NCBI GenBank assembly: GCA_026419785.1
Contig: JAODTK010003221.1
Span: forward strand, 434,001-498,000
Length of the DNA stretch: 64,000 nucleotides
Direction of reading: 5' to 3'
Source of the DNA: Sclerodactyla briareus
Lineage: Eukaryota; Echinodermata; Holothuroidea; Dendrochirotida; Sclerodactylidae
Shown: in pieces, positions 22,697-35,340 of the stretch
How positions within the stretch are numbered: position 1 is the stretch's first letter
How the letters are laid out: each line of letters opens with the position of its first letter
The notes under the pieces: generated by a model
What the model saw: the letters and a program-made list of their open reading frames with translations, nothing else
Database searches by the model: none
What the model was told of the DNA's origin: nothing
Position numbers and translations under genes: made by a program

Positions 22697-24179
22697 CTGG
22701 AGGTGAAGATACAACCAACAAACATAAACAAGAGAATAGGCTTGCATTCAGGTCTCCCCGAAAGCCAGCACAAAAACATGGTTTACTCGGTGGAAGTTAC
22801 CTCCAAACAAACTAGATCACGATTCGCTTGTCATCTCAGGTGGAGAAAACAAAAGTGACATCCTCCTGTCTGAGAGGGGGAACACACCCGAACTGAAATT
22901 TGAAGGGGACTTTATGACACCCAGACAGCGATGTGTCATTGAAACTTTACGCCCCAGCAACTTAGCTGCATCCACGAAGATCCAGCATGACCACTATCGT
23001 TTATCCACAATCTAATGGAGGTTTAAGAAGGTAATGTAGATACGACTGGAACGTCGGTACTGCTCTAGCATGTGTATGACAGCCAAAACATCAAATTCCA
23101 GCAATCAAGTATCCAATAATGTACAATAAGATATTGCAAAATATTGCCTCGCATCAGGAGGGTGTGAACCACAGAATCACAGGAGTCATGTAAAAACAGC
23201 ACTTCGCAAAACTTTGTACCGAACGCAACTATAGGTGGAATCCGACTAAGGAGAATAATCTTCGGCATGCCCAAGTGGAAACTTCCTCTTTCTTATCCTG
23301 TAATCAAGAGCAAAAGGCAGCATTTACTGTGATGGTCCATGGGCAGCCTCTGCATTGTGATGTCACAGAGTTTTTTCAAAAGCGAACTGAAATATCTCTC
23401 AAGAAAAAGAAGGCAACATGCTAGAACCTCAAAAATTGGGGGTGGGGGTTAGTGATATGTCCCACTCCACCTGCTGCTATTTGAAGACAAATCTGTCAGA
23501 TGACCACTGACCCTTCGAACCAGCATTCCAAATTGTTGCTGTCTTCCGAGAAAAGAGGTAGACATCAATAACAACATCCTCCCACGTGTTCTGACATCAC
23601 CACAAGTCCGAATATGATCACTCAAACTCAACACCCATGTGTCTTCCCACCAGAGCGCTCAACGGAATAAATATGATGAGAGCTCTGGGCGCCACACTGA
23701 CCAAACCTGGAGAGTTGTGTCGTCAATTTCCCCACATGCCCCCATACCCAACCTGGTAGTGACAGCTCTCTTTGTGCAACCCCTTATAAAGCTGGCATTC
23801 CGCCCTTGAATTTTCGAGAAAATGAGCATCAATTATATTGAAATGAATGCCATCTTTCCAACCTGGTCATCGTGGTACAAGAAGAACCTCGATCAAATTA
23901 CAGCACTCAAATTCAGTCTATTTGGAAGAAAATGGTGATGTCTGCAAATTTTGAGGCTCCGCAAAGGAAAAAAAACCTGCGGCCGTAACAAATATATTCA
24001 TTCGCCACAGGGACACATTCCACGAATTTAGACCTAATACTATCGTTTTCAACAGATGTTTGTTTTTCAATCATGTTTTATATCAGTAATACAATAGATA
24101 ACTACATATGGGTAGCTCTGTGGCTGAAAGGAGCGACATGAAATAAAGGCTGAATGGAACTTAATGTAAGTGTACTGAC

Positions 24180-24273
24180 CTTCCTCGTTACTAAATGCCA
24201 CTGGCCAGGAACGTGTCTGCTGTTGGGGCAAGCTTCGCAATTCATCCTCTGCTTGGCCTCCATTGACCTTGCT
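24180..24273 (-). CDS. Candidate internal exon, group B
   Basis: The acceptor 'ctctaccattctatcag' and donor 'GAGGAAG|gtcagtac' give 94 bp. Two frames are open: phase 0 to 1 (SKVNGGQAEDELRSLPQQQ) and phase 2 to 0 (SMEAKQRMNCEACPNSRHVP). The second fits the exit phase of 28813-28986 and the entry phase of 22574-22696. The first looks like a polar linker. The choice is open. Confidence 0.55.
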
Positions 24274-24639
24274 CTGATAGAATGGTAGAGGCAGTGGAGG
24301 GGGAAAGCTTAGTAAAATTATTCTGGTACTGAAATGCTTTGGTGGAGGAGGTCAAATGGTTCCTCCCACCTGCCATAGTAAGATCCTTTACTCAGAAGGA
24401 CCATGCAGAGGAGAACTTCTTTGCATTTTTCTGAAGAAGTCATCATCATCTTCTGATTCGTGACCTAAGTGAAGTGGAGAGTCAAGACAACGTTTCCTTG
24501 GGGCAATTACGACTTGCTCACAGGTATAACTATTTAATTAGGAGAGATGTGGTTTGCTACTCTTGACAACAACTAATAGTGTCACCTATCAAGTTTTGTT
24601 GTGTCTGATCTCAACAGGAAGAGATAAACACGGACCTAA

Positions 24640-24990
24640 GGATACGGATTAGCTCAGTAGGTAGAGCTCCAGACTGCAAAATCTTGGATTGCGAGTTCGG
24701 AGCCCATTCAAAGCCTGAGTACTGTTCGTCAGTATCTTGGATGGCAGTTCTGAAATGTCCCATGCTACCCATGTGTAAAAGGAGCACCTTGTGAGATGAA
24801 CTATGAAGAGTAGTGAGCATCGTATGGCAGCCCCATCGGAAAATCCCCCAGGGGACACGGTGTGCGTGACGGCACGGAAACAGGTGGGAGATCCGGAGAG
24901 GAGAACAAGAAAGAGGGGCGTGACTGCTAGTACGGTTGGAAGTCACTAATGATAAGGGTAATATAATAAAGCGCTAAATTAGAACGAGAT
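24640..24990 (+). mobile_element. tRNA-derived SINE family S2, copy 1
   Basis: The head at about 24647-24722 has an A-box-like 'ttagctcagtaggtagagc' and a B-box-like 'gagttcggagccc'. The body matches 51380-51775 ('gcaccttgtgagatgaact', 'agcatcgtatggcagcccc', 'gggacac'). The tail holds 'aaagcgctaaa' and 'acgagatatatta', related to L2-type LINE tails. The tRNA-like part will not fold as a full tRNA, so this is a SINE and not a tRNA gene. Confidence 0.8.
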
Positions 24991-25459
24991 AATATATTAT
25001 TACAGAACTGGATATTCTGTTGTAATAGGCTGGAGGTGGAGGAATGGCTGACCTGTCGCTATAGACCATGGGGAGCCTGATTGGACGGTTCCTCTTCAGT
25101 GCTTGACTGGTTTTCGGCAAGAGTGTGTAAGCAACTCTCTAACGATGGGTGCGAGTGTATTACCCTGTTAGAATATCCTTGATGTAGAATGGTCCTTGAC
25201 CATGGAGGGTCTGTAGTGAGAATGACGGTAACAAAAGTAGCTGATAGTCAGTTAGTTTGAGAAAACAAGGCGACTGCCCCCAGTGTCTCGGCCGTTACGT
25301 GATTCAATGTTTTCATCTATTAGTCCTCATGCGAACAATGTACAAGGCATGAATGAGTTGCTTAAGCTTTGGTATTAGCATTGACAGAAAACACCTACTA
25401 ACAGTGACCAATTTTAGATCGGGTAAGGACGATTATTGACAATGTCTACCATATAAGTT

Positions 25460-25800
25460 TTTTTTTTTTTTTTTTTTTTTAGGTGGGAAATGTGACTAAG
25501 ATTGCATAAATTATGCAAATTGACCAATAATCAACGTGACCCATTTCTCACTTAACTATCTCAGGCATCCAATTGTGAACCACACTTAATACATTTCATG
25601 GAATCAACAACTGGAACATTTGCATGAATCAAGCAATTTATACACACTGATAACCCCTTAGTGACCTGATTCAATGTTAACATTTTGCGAGACTAAAGGT
25701 AGACCACAGCTCATAGTGGAAGCTAGTCCCTATCTAATAAGTTTGTCTGTATATCCTCACTGTCACCCAAAAGATTCCAATTAATACCAGCCCCCAAGGG
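25460..25800. repeat. Family R2 fragment behind a T run
   Basis: A 24-base T tract at about 25460-25482 is followed by 'gcataaattatgcaaatt' and a segment collinear with 33290-33500 and 38110-38300 ('acacttaatacat', 'caatgttaacatttt', 'gactaaa'). Confidence 0.65.
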
Positions 25801-26169
25801 GTTACTCTGCCCTCACCTATCTCACACACCAGAGCTACTCCAGGTGTAACTGACATCCTTCATTCTTGAATGCGTGTGGGAGTAAGTAAAACAAATGACT
25901 GAGTGTTTACACTTTATATTGGCAGTGTAGGGGGCCCAGAAGCGGTTATGACAGACAGAAGTGAACCTCAAGGTAAAACAGCAGGTTTTGACATAGATGA
26001 AAAAAAAATCTCTGTCTGTCACAAGATGGAATACTAGTTAAGATGCATGGAAATAACATGCCTGCAGGGGTGAAATGCGTAAAAAAACTCTGACAACATT
26101 TTGTTATGAGAGGATGCTATAATAAACAGTGATTCAGCATCATGCTGGTCAGCTAGGGTGCCCCAAGAC

Positions 26170-27340
26170 TATTACCATTTCTTAAAAAGGTAGCGTACAG
26201 TCTCTGGAACTTGTTGCAGGAAATGTTATTATTTGACAGTTTCTGGTCCTAAGTGACCTGGAATGACCTTTGTGGACATGACGGTTTTTATGAAAAATGC
26301 TTGCCTAAATGTGATGCACCAAGCGCCAAAAGCATTATGTAATCAGGTACACATTGCTCTATGCTTTTGCCCAAAAGGTATTAAATCAACCTTTAGCCTT
26401 GAAGACCCAGGTGCCAGATCGAAGGGGGTTGGTTTCGTCTATGTAGCAGACAGAGAGAACTATCACATATCCAAAAATTGACAGTTTTTATTCTTTGGCT
26501 GTAACTCCTAAACTAAGCACATTTCCTTTAAACTTGACCTTTGACTTGTGACTTTGCCTTTAGAGGTGTTTGTTTACTGAACCCCAAAATTACCATGACA
26601 AAATCTCGACGCAGCACCCTAACTGCACTTATTCCAAAAAAAAAAAATGGTTACTGGCCATTTAACAAAATTCGAAAAATTGCGAATTTATGGCAATTAT
26701 TCACATTAAATAACCTCAAGTGACCTTACCACTGTTGTTTAAATTATCAGATCCAAAGGTGTACATCCACCGAGTTCCATGAGGATTCAACCAACTTTAA
26801 AATATGCCTTAAATTTTGCAAATTGGACTAGGTAAATTAGGTTAGTAACATAAATGACCTTGGTGCCTCGTCCCTACTGTAAAATTCATTGGGAATATAG
26901 ATACCCATCTCCACCGAGTTGTCAAAATCCAATCGAACTTCAAAACATCGCAGGAAATATGCAAATTAGACTACTTATTAGGCATATTATCATGCCGGAA
27001 TCTAATCAATTCGTTAATCTCCATAGTGTTATATACTCCGAACGCATCACCAATGCATCTACCGATCAAGAGCTATCTTGCCACACAGCTCCCGGCGCAA
27101 TTTTCATGAAATATGCAAATTTATGGAAATGAGTATGGTCTTGCAGGACGAAAAGTGGATGCATATCGGCAACTCTTCACGCGCACCTCCACAAAAAAGG
27201 TCCCAGGCATGATGGATTTCACGTTCAGGAGATATCGAACCGCACATACGGACAGACAGACAGACAGACACACACACACAACAAAGTGACCCACTATGTT
27301 CTCCTGGAAACCAAAGTTCACGCGGAGACAAAAAACTGCA
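26170..27340. repeat. Family R2, long degenerate copy ending in (GACA)n
   Basis: Holds the family's recurring statements 'gacctttgtggacatgacggtttttatgaaaa'-like (26266-26297), 'gcacatttcctttaaacttgacctttgac' at 26515-26545, several 'atgcaaatta' words, and a GACAGACA/CA tract at 27245-27280. It is noncoding. Confidence 0.55.
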
Positions 27341-28490
27341 AATGGGGGACTTTTACTGGGCCGAATAAACAGTCAAGACAAGGCATTAGCTGAATAACAA
27401 GGCGCAGGTGCCAGCCGAGTGCGTATTAAGCTAAATTCGGCGAAGATTGTTTATGAAACAGCAAAAGTCAACCTGCTGTAGTTTGTCCTATTCTATGACC
27501 CACAAGTTGAGAATTAACCAAATGATTAGAGATTTCTGTATCTTAGAGTATCTCTTTGTATCTCTAAAAAGTAAAGCGGCAGGCTAGGTAAACTATGGGT
27601 CAGTCGGACGAAGTAAATTGCATTGGGTACATACACAAAAGATTAGTAGTGGGTGCTTGCCTATTTCCAAGAGACAGGAATACAAACCAAGAGCCGAACT
27701 GGAGGGTTATACACGTGTGAACATGATGTTCAGGACTGCGAAGCAAAAGTCGGTCCCTGGATCGTATTCCTGTAGCAGTACGTACTTTAAAGCGCACGTA
27801 TACTGAAAGCCGGATCTACGCATGTAAACATAAACTCCCCCCCCCCACAAAGGCTCACGCACCTTATATTTGCGTTTCAAAATGTACCGCGTTTAATTAA
27901 GATGCAGCATCGAGCAAGGTTTGATTGTTGTTACTCTGACTAACTGCATGTTATTGCAAAAATATGGAAAAAAATAATAAGATGGCACGTGATTGGCCAA
28001 TCATGAATCCCTGTATTCACAATAACAGATGGCTTGGGGTTTGTTATAATTTGGCGACCATGAGCCACTCTGTTAAAAACCAAACCAAAGACAGGAACAA
28101 GTGGTGCTAATTGAACAGTTCCATGAAATTCAGAGAATATGAAATCCCCATGTACATTCTTCTTTGAATGAACAAAAGGAATGAAGTAGCATGCATAGAT
28201 CACTCAGTTTAGGGCTGCTTTTCGGCTACCTGGGGGTGGTGTAGACATGAAATTTCTTATATGTTCTACTCATGTGCATTTCACGGACTCATTTCTTCCA
28301 CATTATTCAGAATCGCACACAGGTGATCTGCATTAATAAGGCTGGGCACAGTGCAGCAGGAATACTTTGGCATTGAGGGCCTTACCCGCCATGAGGGGGT
28401 GGGGGTTTGGGGGGGGGGGGAAGGGGGGAGTCAGAAACCAAAACTTTTCCTGAATGCCTATACTCAGTGTTATGAGTATTATTAGTATAT
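27340..28490. other. No supported gene
   Basis: Intron-like. A G-rich tract at 28396-28428 could form a G-quadruplex. No exon signature was found. Confidence 0.4.
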
Positions 28491-28497
28491 CCATCCA

Positions 28498-28784
28498 CAG
28501 GGTCCCCGCAATTCTAGGCAATCGATTCATGACTTTTTTATGACCAAATATAAGATTCCCATGACCTTCTCCATGACATCTCGCACAGAATTTTCAATTG
28601 AGCATTTAAAAGCCAAAGCAACAACATTAAAAAGCTGTGAGAAGTGAAAACAAAACACTTCAGAAAAATTCCATGACTTTCCATGACTCACAACTTTTCA
28701 TTGAATTCAAAACTTTTCCAGGCCTGGATTTTTATTGATGAAATTACATGACTTTTCCAGGTTCCATGACCGCGGTGAACCCTG
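28498..28784. mobile_element. hAT-like MITE, intact
   Basis: Begins 'cagggtccccgc' and ends 'gcggtgaaccctg', imperfect inverted ends. The interior repeats 'catgactttt' and 'ttccaggcctgg', typical of an animal-wide class of short non-autonomous elements with CAGGGTTC-like ends. No clear 8-bp target duplication was found. It lies 28 bp from the donor side of the exon at 28813. Two halves of a second copy occur at 58732-58858 and 63242-63422. Confidence 0.7.
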
Positions 28785-28812
28785 ACATGACCAAGTTCGA
28801 TGAGCAGCTGAC

Positions 28813-28986
28813 CTTTTTTGGGAGACCATCATCCTGGGTAGCGATGGAGGCAGGTACGTGACTGCATCGTAGACAAGCTTAGCGTACAGTTTAACAAGGA
28901 GGCTGACCATGCTCTCGTTCAGCTGTTCGTACATAACTCCGGCGGTGGTGTCCCCTCTCTGGCGTTTTGGCAATTCGTCTCCTCAT
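28813..28986 (-). CDS. Candidate internal exon, group B
   Basis: The acceptor 'gtgatttttgttaccag' and donor 'AAAAAAG|gtcagc' enclose 174 bp. One frame reads protein-like over most of the exon: LPKRQRGDTTAGVMYEQLN, SLLVKLYAKLVYDAVTYLPP and PRMMVSQK. That frame has a TGA at the very start of the exon. Removing one base from an early GG would put it in phase with the exon at 29635, so I suspect a sequencing error rather than a broken gene. The family is not recognised. Confidence 0.6.
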
Positions 28987-29634
28987 CTGGTAACAAAAAT
29001 CACAAGACATGCGGCTTGCCTGAAATTCCCTTCACTAAAAATTGTTTGTCTTCACGAGCAGCCTATTGATACACACCTTGCTAGATTACGCACTCCCAAT
29101 CTAGGCGAGTGTGAGTTAGTGCTAGTGAGTGCTAGCTGTAATCATTTACAGACAAAATCCAATGGTTCATGTTTAATCTTCTCCAATACTTTATATTCCA
29201 TATATTCTGACAGCAAATATGACTGAATTTTGGCGATCCGATGACACAAAACGCCTGGTAATGTGAAACATGTACTGGTGAGAACCCTGTAGAGAACAAG
29301 CTATGAAGTTATCCAAATTAAACTTTACAAACATTTCGTCAAGACTCATCAAAGATCAATCTCATTCATTCCCAATTGAATACCTGTTCCTAGTCTTGGG
29401 CAGCCTCCAGATCGTTCTTCAGTGCTGCTAATTCCTCAAATTCTCAAGTAATTGAATAACTCAACAGGGGAACATGTTCAAACCTGAAAATTTGAGTTGT
29501 GGGGTGCTGATATGTCCCTCTTCTCACAGAATCTATCACATGACTATTGGTCTTCACATTGCTACCCTTGTATATGTAAGGCTATTGATTTGATGGTTGA
29601 TGAACACAAATTGTGCATTTGCAATAATATTCAC

Positions 29635-29773
29635 CTCTTTTGTCTTCTGTTCATCAAGTTTCAGCAGATCTGGTGTCCTGTCTTGTGCTGGGGGGGCTTC
29701 ATCGACTTCCATCGGCACCTCTTCCACCGTAGGCTCTCCAGTCTGGATCATATTGGTCAGAATATTCACCCAT
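29635..29773 (-). CDS. Candidate internal exon, group B
   Basis: The acceptor 'ctctgtgtttcag' and donor 'AAAGAG|gtgaat' enclose 139 bp, phase 2 to 0. It starts WVNILTNMIQTGEP and continues with a strongly acidic part (TVEEVPMEVDEAPPAQDRTP) and LLKLDEQKTKE. The acidic linker suggests a large cytoplasmic or nuclear protein. Confidence 0.65.
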
Positions 29774-30171
29774 CTGAAACACAGAGTAGCAATGTAAATT
29801 GGAAGTGTGAGGAAAACAACCGTGAAACAGAGAAACAAAGTCAAAAGACTCAGGGATTGATTAGTTGACTGATTTGACCTCTGTTGACCTTTGATGAACT
29901 CAAGGCTAAACTTGTCCAACTTTCTTCTGCACAAACAAAATTTGACCGAAGGTTAGCCCTGATTGCTGAACGTCCCATATTAAATCTTTCACATAAATTC
30001 TAACTTGATCAAACTAAGCATTCTTTTTGTCTACAAGGTATTCTAGACATTGACCTCAGATACATGACTCAGAAGAGTAAGGTTCTGTACTAATCAAGAG
30101 GACATGTCCAAGTTCCAAGTATGAGCTTCCTTCCTTACAAAAACAGGTAATTGCATTTTTTCATGGTATGC

Positions 30172-30490
30172 TTGCCGAGCAGAGGTTCGAACCTATTTAA
30201 GGCCCAGCAAGGATGCAGACCTGAATTCACCTATTCAGCTGCGAATCCCTCACCAGATACACAGAATGAGGCAATGCTCTTTGGAGGTACCTTAATGTGG
30301 GGGTAATCACACTCATATGGCTATTTGCATATCGCCTACCCTCGATTTGTCCCTGCTCCGATTCCTTATGCTGAGCTCCAGCGAGAAGGCAACAGGTACC
30401 ATTTATGAATCTTTGGTATGACCCGACCGGTAACCAAACCGCCGGCCTCCTGGGTGAAAGGCCAACGCTCTACCAACTGTGCCAATCACT
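30172..30490 (-). mobile_element. tRNA-derived SINE family S1 (inside duplication copy 1)
   Basis: Read on the minus strand, it starts at about 30487 with 'ggcacagttggtagagcg' (A box) and has 'ggcggtttggttaccgg' where the B box should be, followed by a tRNA-unrelated body. The B box has diverged from GGTTCGAANCC, which a functional tRNA would need. The copy at 45290 keeps 'ggttcgaacc'. Confidence 0.8.
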
Positions 30491-30738
30491 TGGTTAAACA
30501 TGTACATGTGTGGTGATGACATGATCAACATAGATTCCTCTTGAATCAAAATAGGACACGCCACCCGCACTAAATCAGCTGATTCCTGATATGTGTGGAG
30601 GCGATGATTGATCTTTGTTATTTCATTTGGCCTGTATATTTAGCAATAGATAGCGAAATTACAAGAAATATGTAAGTTTTTCTTTTCATTTAAGATACAT
30701 ATGCATTGACAATAGAATACTTGAACCTGATTACATAC

Positions 30739-30869
30739 CATCATGGGACTGTGGTGGCTCCTCCTCCAGCAGCTTGAGTGTTCAGAAGCTCCACCCACTG
30801 ACCGTCCATCATGAGAGACACCAGGAACTGACTGAGCCCAGCGGCTGGGTTACTATTAGGCTTGGCACC
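30739..30869 (-). CDS. Candidate internal exon, founder of the 124-bp array
   Basis: The acceptor 'cccacatttgtttcag' and donor 'gtatgtaat' flank 131 bp. Phase 0 reads GAKPNSNPAAGLSQFLVSLM, MDGQWVELLNTQ and a Gly-rich end. The last codons carry a TGA that is absent from the second copy at 35589 (one extra base there), so a one-base error in this copy is likely. The acceptor and most of the coding part are repeated to the right as the 124-bp array. Confidence 0.55.
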
Positions 30870-32400
30870 CTGAAACAAATGTGGGAGGAGATTAGGATGA
30901 TTGACAGTTCATAGCCACACCCAATGACCATCCATCATGAGAGACACCAGGAACTGACTGAGCCCAGCGGCTGGGTTACTATTAGGCTTGGCACCCTGAA
31001 ACAAATGTGGGAGGAGATTAGGATGATTGACAGTTCATAGCCACTCCCCCTAACCATCCAACTCATATATACACCAGGACTGACTGAGCCCATCGGCTGG
31101 GTTACCATTAGGCTTGGCACCCTGAAACAAATGTGGGAGGAGATTAGGATTGATTGACAGTTCAAGCCACACACACTACCAGCCACATGGGGGGGAGGGG
31201 AGTCACCAGGAACTGACTGAGCCCAGCGGCTGGGTACTAGGAGGCGGGGCACCTGCAAAACCAAAATGTGCGGGGGAGATTAGGATGATTAAACGAGTTC
31301 TTAGCCACATCCACTAAACCATTCATCAAGAGAGAAACCAGGAACTGACTGAGACAGCGCTGGGTTACCATTAGGCTTGGCACATGAAACCCAATGTGGG
31401 AGGAGAATTAGGATGATGACAGTTCAAAGCACACCCAAACCATCCATCAGAGAGTCACCAGGAATGCTGAGCCCCACGGCTGGGTACTAGAGGCTGGGCA
31501 CCCTGAAACAATGTGGGAGGAGATAGATTAGGATTGATGGACAGTTAATCGCACAACCACTAACCATCCATCAAAGAAGAGACACCAGGAACTGACTGCA
31601 GGCACAGCAGAACTGGGTACTATTGGGCTTGGCTGGCACACTTGCATGAAAAAATGTGGGAGGAATAGGATGATTGACAGTCATAGCCACAACCAATGAC
31701 CATCATCATGAGAGACAACAGGAAACTGATTGCGGCCAGCGGCTGGGTTACTATCAGGCTTAGCACCCTAAAACAAATATGGGAGGGCTTAAGATTGATT
31801 GACAGTTATAGCCTCCCACTGACTTTTCATCATGAGAGAGACCAGGAACTGAGTGATTTGGGCCAGCAATAGGTTAGGCTCAGGCCACCCTCAACCCACA
31901 ATATGGGAGGAGATAGGAAGATTGAAGTTTACAGCCCCACCCACTGACCGTCCACCATGAGAGACACCAGGAACTGATTGGGCCCAGCAACTATGTTAGG
32001 ACTCAGCACCCTAAAACAAATATTGGAGCGATTAGGAAGTGAAGTTAATGCACCACCCATCTGAACCATCCATCATGAGAGACACCAGGAACTGATTGGG
32101 CCCAGCAACTAGGTTAGGCTCAGCAACCTAAAACAAATATGGGGAGCAGATTAGGAAGATTCACAGTTTATCGCCCCCAACACATGACCGTCCACCATGA
32201 GAGAACCAGGAATGATTGGCCCAGAAACTAGGTAGGATCGCACCCTAAAACAAATTTCGGCGGGGATAAATGAGAGATTGACAGTTCAGAGCCCCACGAC
32301 TGGATTTCCATAATGAGGGACACCAGGAACTGGATTGGAGCCAGCTCTGAGATAATACAGCCTCAACAACTGAAACCACCAATATAAGAAGAGGATTAAG
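30764..32400. repeat. 124-bp tandem array carrying an exon start and its acceptor
   Basis: The landmark 'caccaggaactga' or a variant recurs about every 116-133 bp from 30832 to 32326, 13 units. On the minus strand every unit holds intron end, an acceptor ('tttgtttcag' or 'tttgttttag'), and the first 25 or so codons of the exon at 30739. Only the leftmost unit has the exon's 3' end and donor. Divergence rises toward the right. Confidence 0.9.
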
Positions 32401-32703
32401 ACGGTTCTGGGCAACGCTACTGAGATATTCAATTTAAAGGTTTACCAATGACTAACGATATCAATAGGATGAGTAAGAATCCGACTCTGCATATAAATCT
32501 TCAAGCTAATTAAGACAGTGATTACCGCATGCTATGAGTGTGTGATGGGAATTGTCCCGCTGCCACTCTATTGAGATTGTGCACTCTGGTTCATAAGACC
32601 CAATGGGTTGAATCAAACTCACAGCATTTTCTCGTAGGGGTGAACCCGTCGTGTCTAAGTTGACCTGGTACCGCACCGCCTTGAGCTCTGTGCAGAGATT
32701 TAC

Positions 32704-32897
32704 CAGGGATAGACCCGTCCGAGAACCAGCTGGAGGGGTCATCGTCCTGCACTGGCTCCTCTTCTTCTTCACTGTTTGAAGTAATCAAGACAAGATACTC
32801 CGATTTCGATAATTTGGGCAGATGAAGTTCCCGGTGGGGGGGTTGGTTGGTTTGATAAAACTGGATTGTATTGCATGGGCAAACAGGTTCCAACTGG
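32704..32897 (-). CDS. Candidate internal exon, group B (or A/B link)
   Basis: The acceptor 'tgactgtcttcttcattcag' is among the best in the window and the donor is 'CCCTG|gtaaatc'. Phase 2 to 1 is open throughout: QLEPVCPCNTIQFYQTNQPP, then LPKLSKSEYLVLITSNSE, then acidic EEEEPVQDDDPSSWFSDGSI. The phase-0 frame is also open and protein-like in its first two thirds. Its exit phase does not fit 30739, so an exon may be hidden in or lost to the array. A damaged second copy lies at 37538-37724. Confidence 0.6.
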
Positions 32898-33239
32898 CTG
32901 AATGAAGAAGACAGTCATAATTACAAACCTATAATTGACTGACTCATGTTATGACATTCAAAATAAATAATAGGTTTCATGCAGTGCTTGACGTTGTTCA
33001 AACAGGTTCTCAAATGCTAGGTTTTTCTGGTAAGCCTCAGTCTAATGAGGGAAGGAAAATCAGAAGATAAGAAAGGATCCTCATGATTGACTCTCATGCC
33101 ACAGCAGCCCAAACAGGAAGATTTATCAAGGAATCAACGGCTGTTGTTCTTGAAGACATTAAGTACACTCAGATCAAGCTATTACAATCGTTTCACTTTC
33201 GTGGAAGGAAGTACTCCCGAATGTCAAATTGCAGCAGCA

Positions 33240-34900
33240 ATTTCAAGTTCGAGGCGATGACCCCCATTAAGTGTGACATCAGTAGATCAAATATGTCATA
33301 AATTATGCACAATTAGACACAATTTTCAACTTTCTATTGAAGCTTGCTAATTCACATATCTCAGACCACACTTAAGACATGGGAATTCCAACAAAACTCT
33401 GAACATTCTGCATGAATGGAACCAATTTATACACCACTGCATAAACCCAGTGACTCGAGTCAAATGTTATGTTAACATTTGGGGAGACTAAACGAAGGAA
33501 GACCATACCAATCAAGCTTTCAGGAAATCAAAACCAAATTTGAAATTTGGAAAACACCATGCAAAATAGACACCACTGAATGACATCAGTGTCCTCCACC
33601 CTAATAATACTACAATTTATATAGTGAATAATCACAAGAGTGACAACTATTCACAGAAATGAGGTTGGTGATGGATATAAAATAATCCGCGAACTTGGGA
33701 TTTTGCATAAATTATGCAACCTTAGACGACTCAATTACCATATTTGATGCTGAAAATCTAGTCAGTACATCTACTTCATATCCCACATATATGTGCCAAA
33801 CAAGTCACAATAGCACCTACGGTTCATCTGTATCTGCTAACGAGCCTGAACAATAGTTTACCTAAAATAGGCTAATACCTACTTAACTAGACAACGCCTG
33901 GAGGTAGACGCCACTATCTATCCCCACTTTTGCCAAAACCAGTTTCTCTTTTTTTGCGTTAACTCAGCAATAAGACAAATTATTCAAAGACTCAACCTTA
34001 CACCACATGACCACCCGACAGAGGTCAAATTGAGGTCAGAGGTAACACACAGCAGGTCAACAATTATATCCACAATGGTGAACCTTCCAAGCCTTCACAA
34101 ATATTCCAATTTCCGAATGACGGCCAGAAAAACAGTTGTTGACCCTAAGTGACGTGAAGACCTTTAATGACATGGCAGCTTTTTATGAAAATTGTAACTA
34201 GCCATGTTATACATCCACTCCTAAGACATTTTGCATTCGATAACACGCCCAGTTGCTATTGCCAAAAAAAGTATTAAAATCAGTTTTTGACCTAGGGGGA
34301 CCTTAATGACCTTCAATAAACATGGCGGTTTTTATCAAAATTGTTGCTCTCCATGTGATGCATCCACTCCAGAAGCAGATGCATCCAATGAACACGCCTA
34401 ATGTTATGCGAAAAAAAGCTGATTGAATAAACTTTGACCCTGGTAACTACCAAAGTATGCGTCCGATCGAAGCGCTAGTTGTTTCCTCAAATAAAGCACA
34501 CAAAGGGTCTATCACATATCAAAAAATACCGGTTTCTATTTTTTGCCCGGTTAACTCCTCAAATAAGCACATTTATTCAAGACCAACCTTTAAACCACAG
34601 ACCACCCGACAGAGGTCAATGAGGTCAATGGTCACACACATGCAGGTCAACAATTATATCCAATGGTGAAACCTTCCAGCCTTCACAGATATGCAATTCT
34701 ACGATTATGGCCAAAAAACAAGTTTTGACCCTTCAGTGAACCCGAAGACTTCAATGACCTGACAGTTTTTTGATTCTTGCCAAGCAAAACAGGAAGTTAT
34801 GCAGTCATGCACCGTGCGTATGTGTGGTGTGTGTCTGTGTGTGTGGTGTGAGTGACACCCCGTCAGCACGATATCTAACGTACGCAAAAAACGTGTATCA
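33240..34900. repeat. Family R2 DNA, duplication copy 1
   Basis: At least two internal near-repeats of 'atgacatggcagctttttatgaaaattg' followed by 'catccactcc' and 'gaacacgcc', with many TGACCT/AGGTCA half-sites and a GT tract at 34815-34850. Noncoding. Confidence 0.65.
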
Positions 34901-35025
34901 AGTTCAATTAGGTATGTGGGTTGCGCACCAATATGGGGAGGATGACCCCTATTGTTTGGGGGTGCTCGTTCAAGTTCATCAAGGTCCGAGAGGGAAAGTT
35001 CAAAGCTTGTCAGACGATGATTGCC

Positions 35026-35340
35026 GAGCAGAGTTTCGAACCTATTTAAGGCCAAGCAAGGATGCCGACCTGGATACTTCACCTATTGTCACTGCGAATC
35101 CGCACCAATACCAGATGAGGCAATGCATTTTTGGCAGTACCTTAATGGTGGGGGTAGATCACCGCAGATTGGCTATTTGCATATTCCCTACCCCTCGTTG
35201 TCCCTGCTGCCGATTCCTTATGCTGAGCGTCCAGCGAATAGGCGACGTACATTTATGAAATCTTTGTTATACCCCGCCGGTAACCAAACCCCGGCCTCCT
35301 GGGTGAAAGGCCCAACGCGCTAAACAACTGTGCCATCACT
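35026..35340 (-). mobile_element. S1 SINE, duplication copy 2
   Basis: Second copy of the SINE at 30172-30490, with the tRNA-like head near 35275-35335. Confidence 0.75.

Larger units (their letters stand above)
30172..35025. repeat. 4.85-kb tandem duplication, copy 1
   Basis: Order in both copies: S1 SINE, exon with 124-bp array, second exon, R2 family DNA, GT tract, then 'gtgggttgcg...ggatgacccctattgttt'. Copy 2 follows directly at 35026. Copy 1 is the cleaner one: its exons keep open frames and splice sites. Confidence 0.85.

Noticed and set aside
24640..24722. tRNA gene
   Set aside because: A- and B-box-like words are present, but stems do not pair and a 250-base body with LINE-like tail follows. 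A second copy at 51385 shows it is a SINE.
30420..30487. tRNA gene on the minus strand
   Set aside because: The B box is broken and four copies share a non-tRNA body. Treated as SINE S1.
32506..32703. Continuation of the exon at 32704 into the 88-residue frame
   Set aside because: It lies beyond the 'gtaaatc' donor and in another frame. Better explained as intron.
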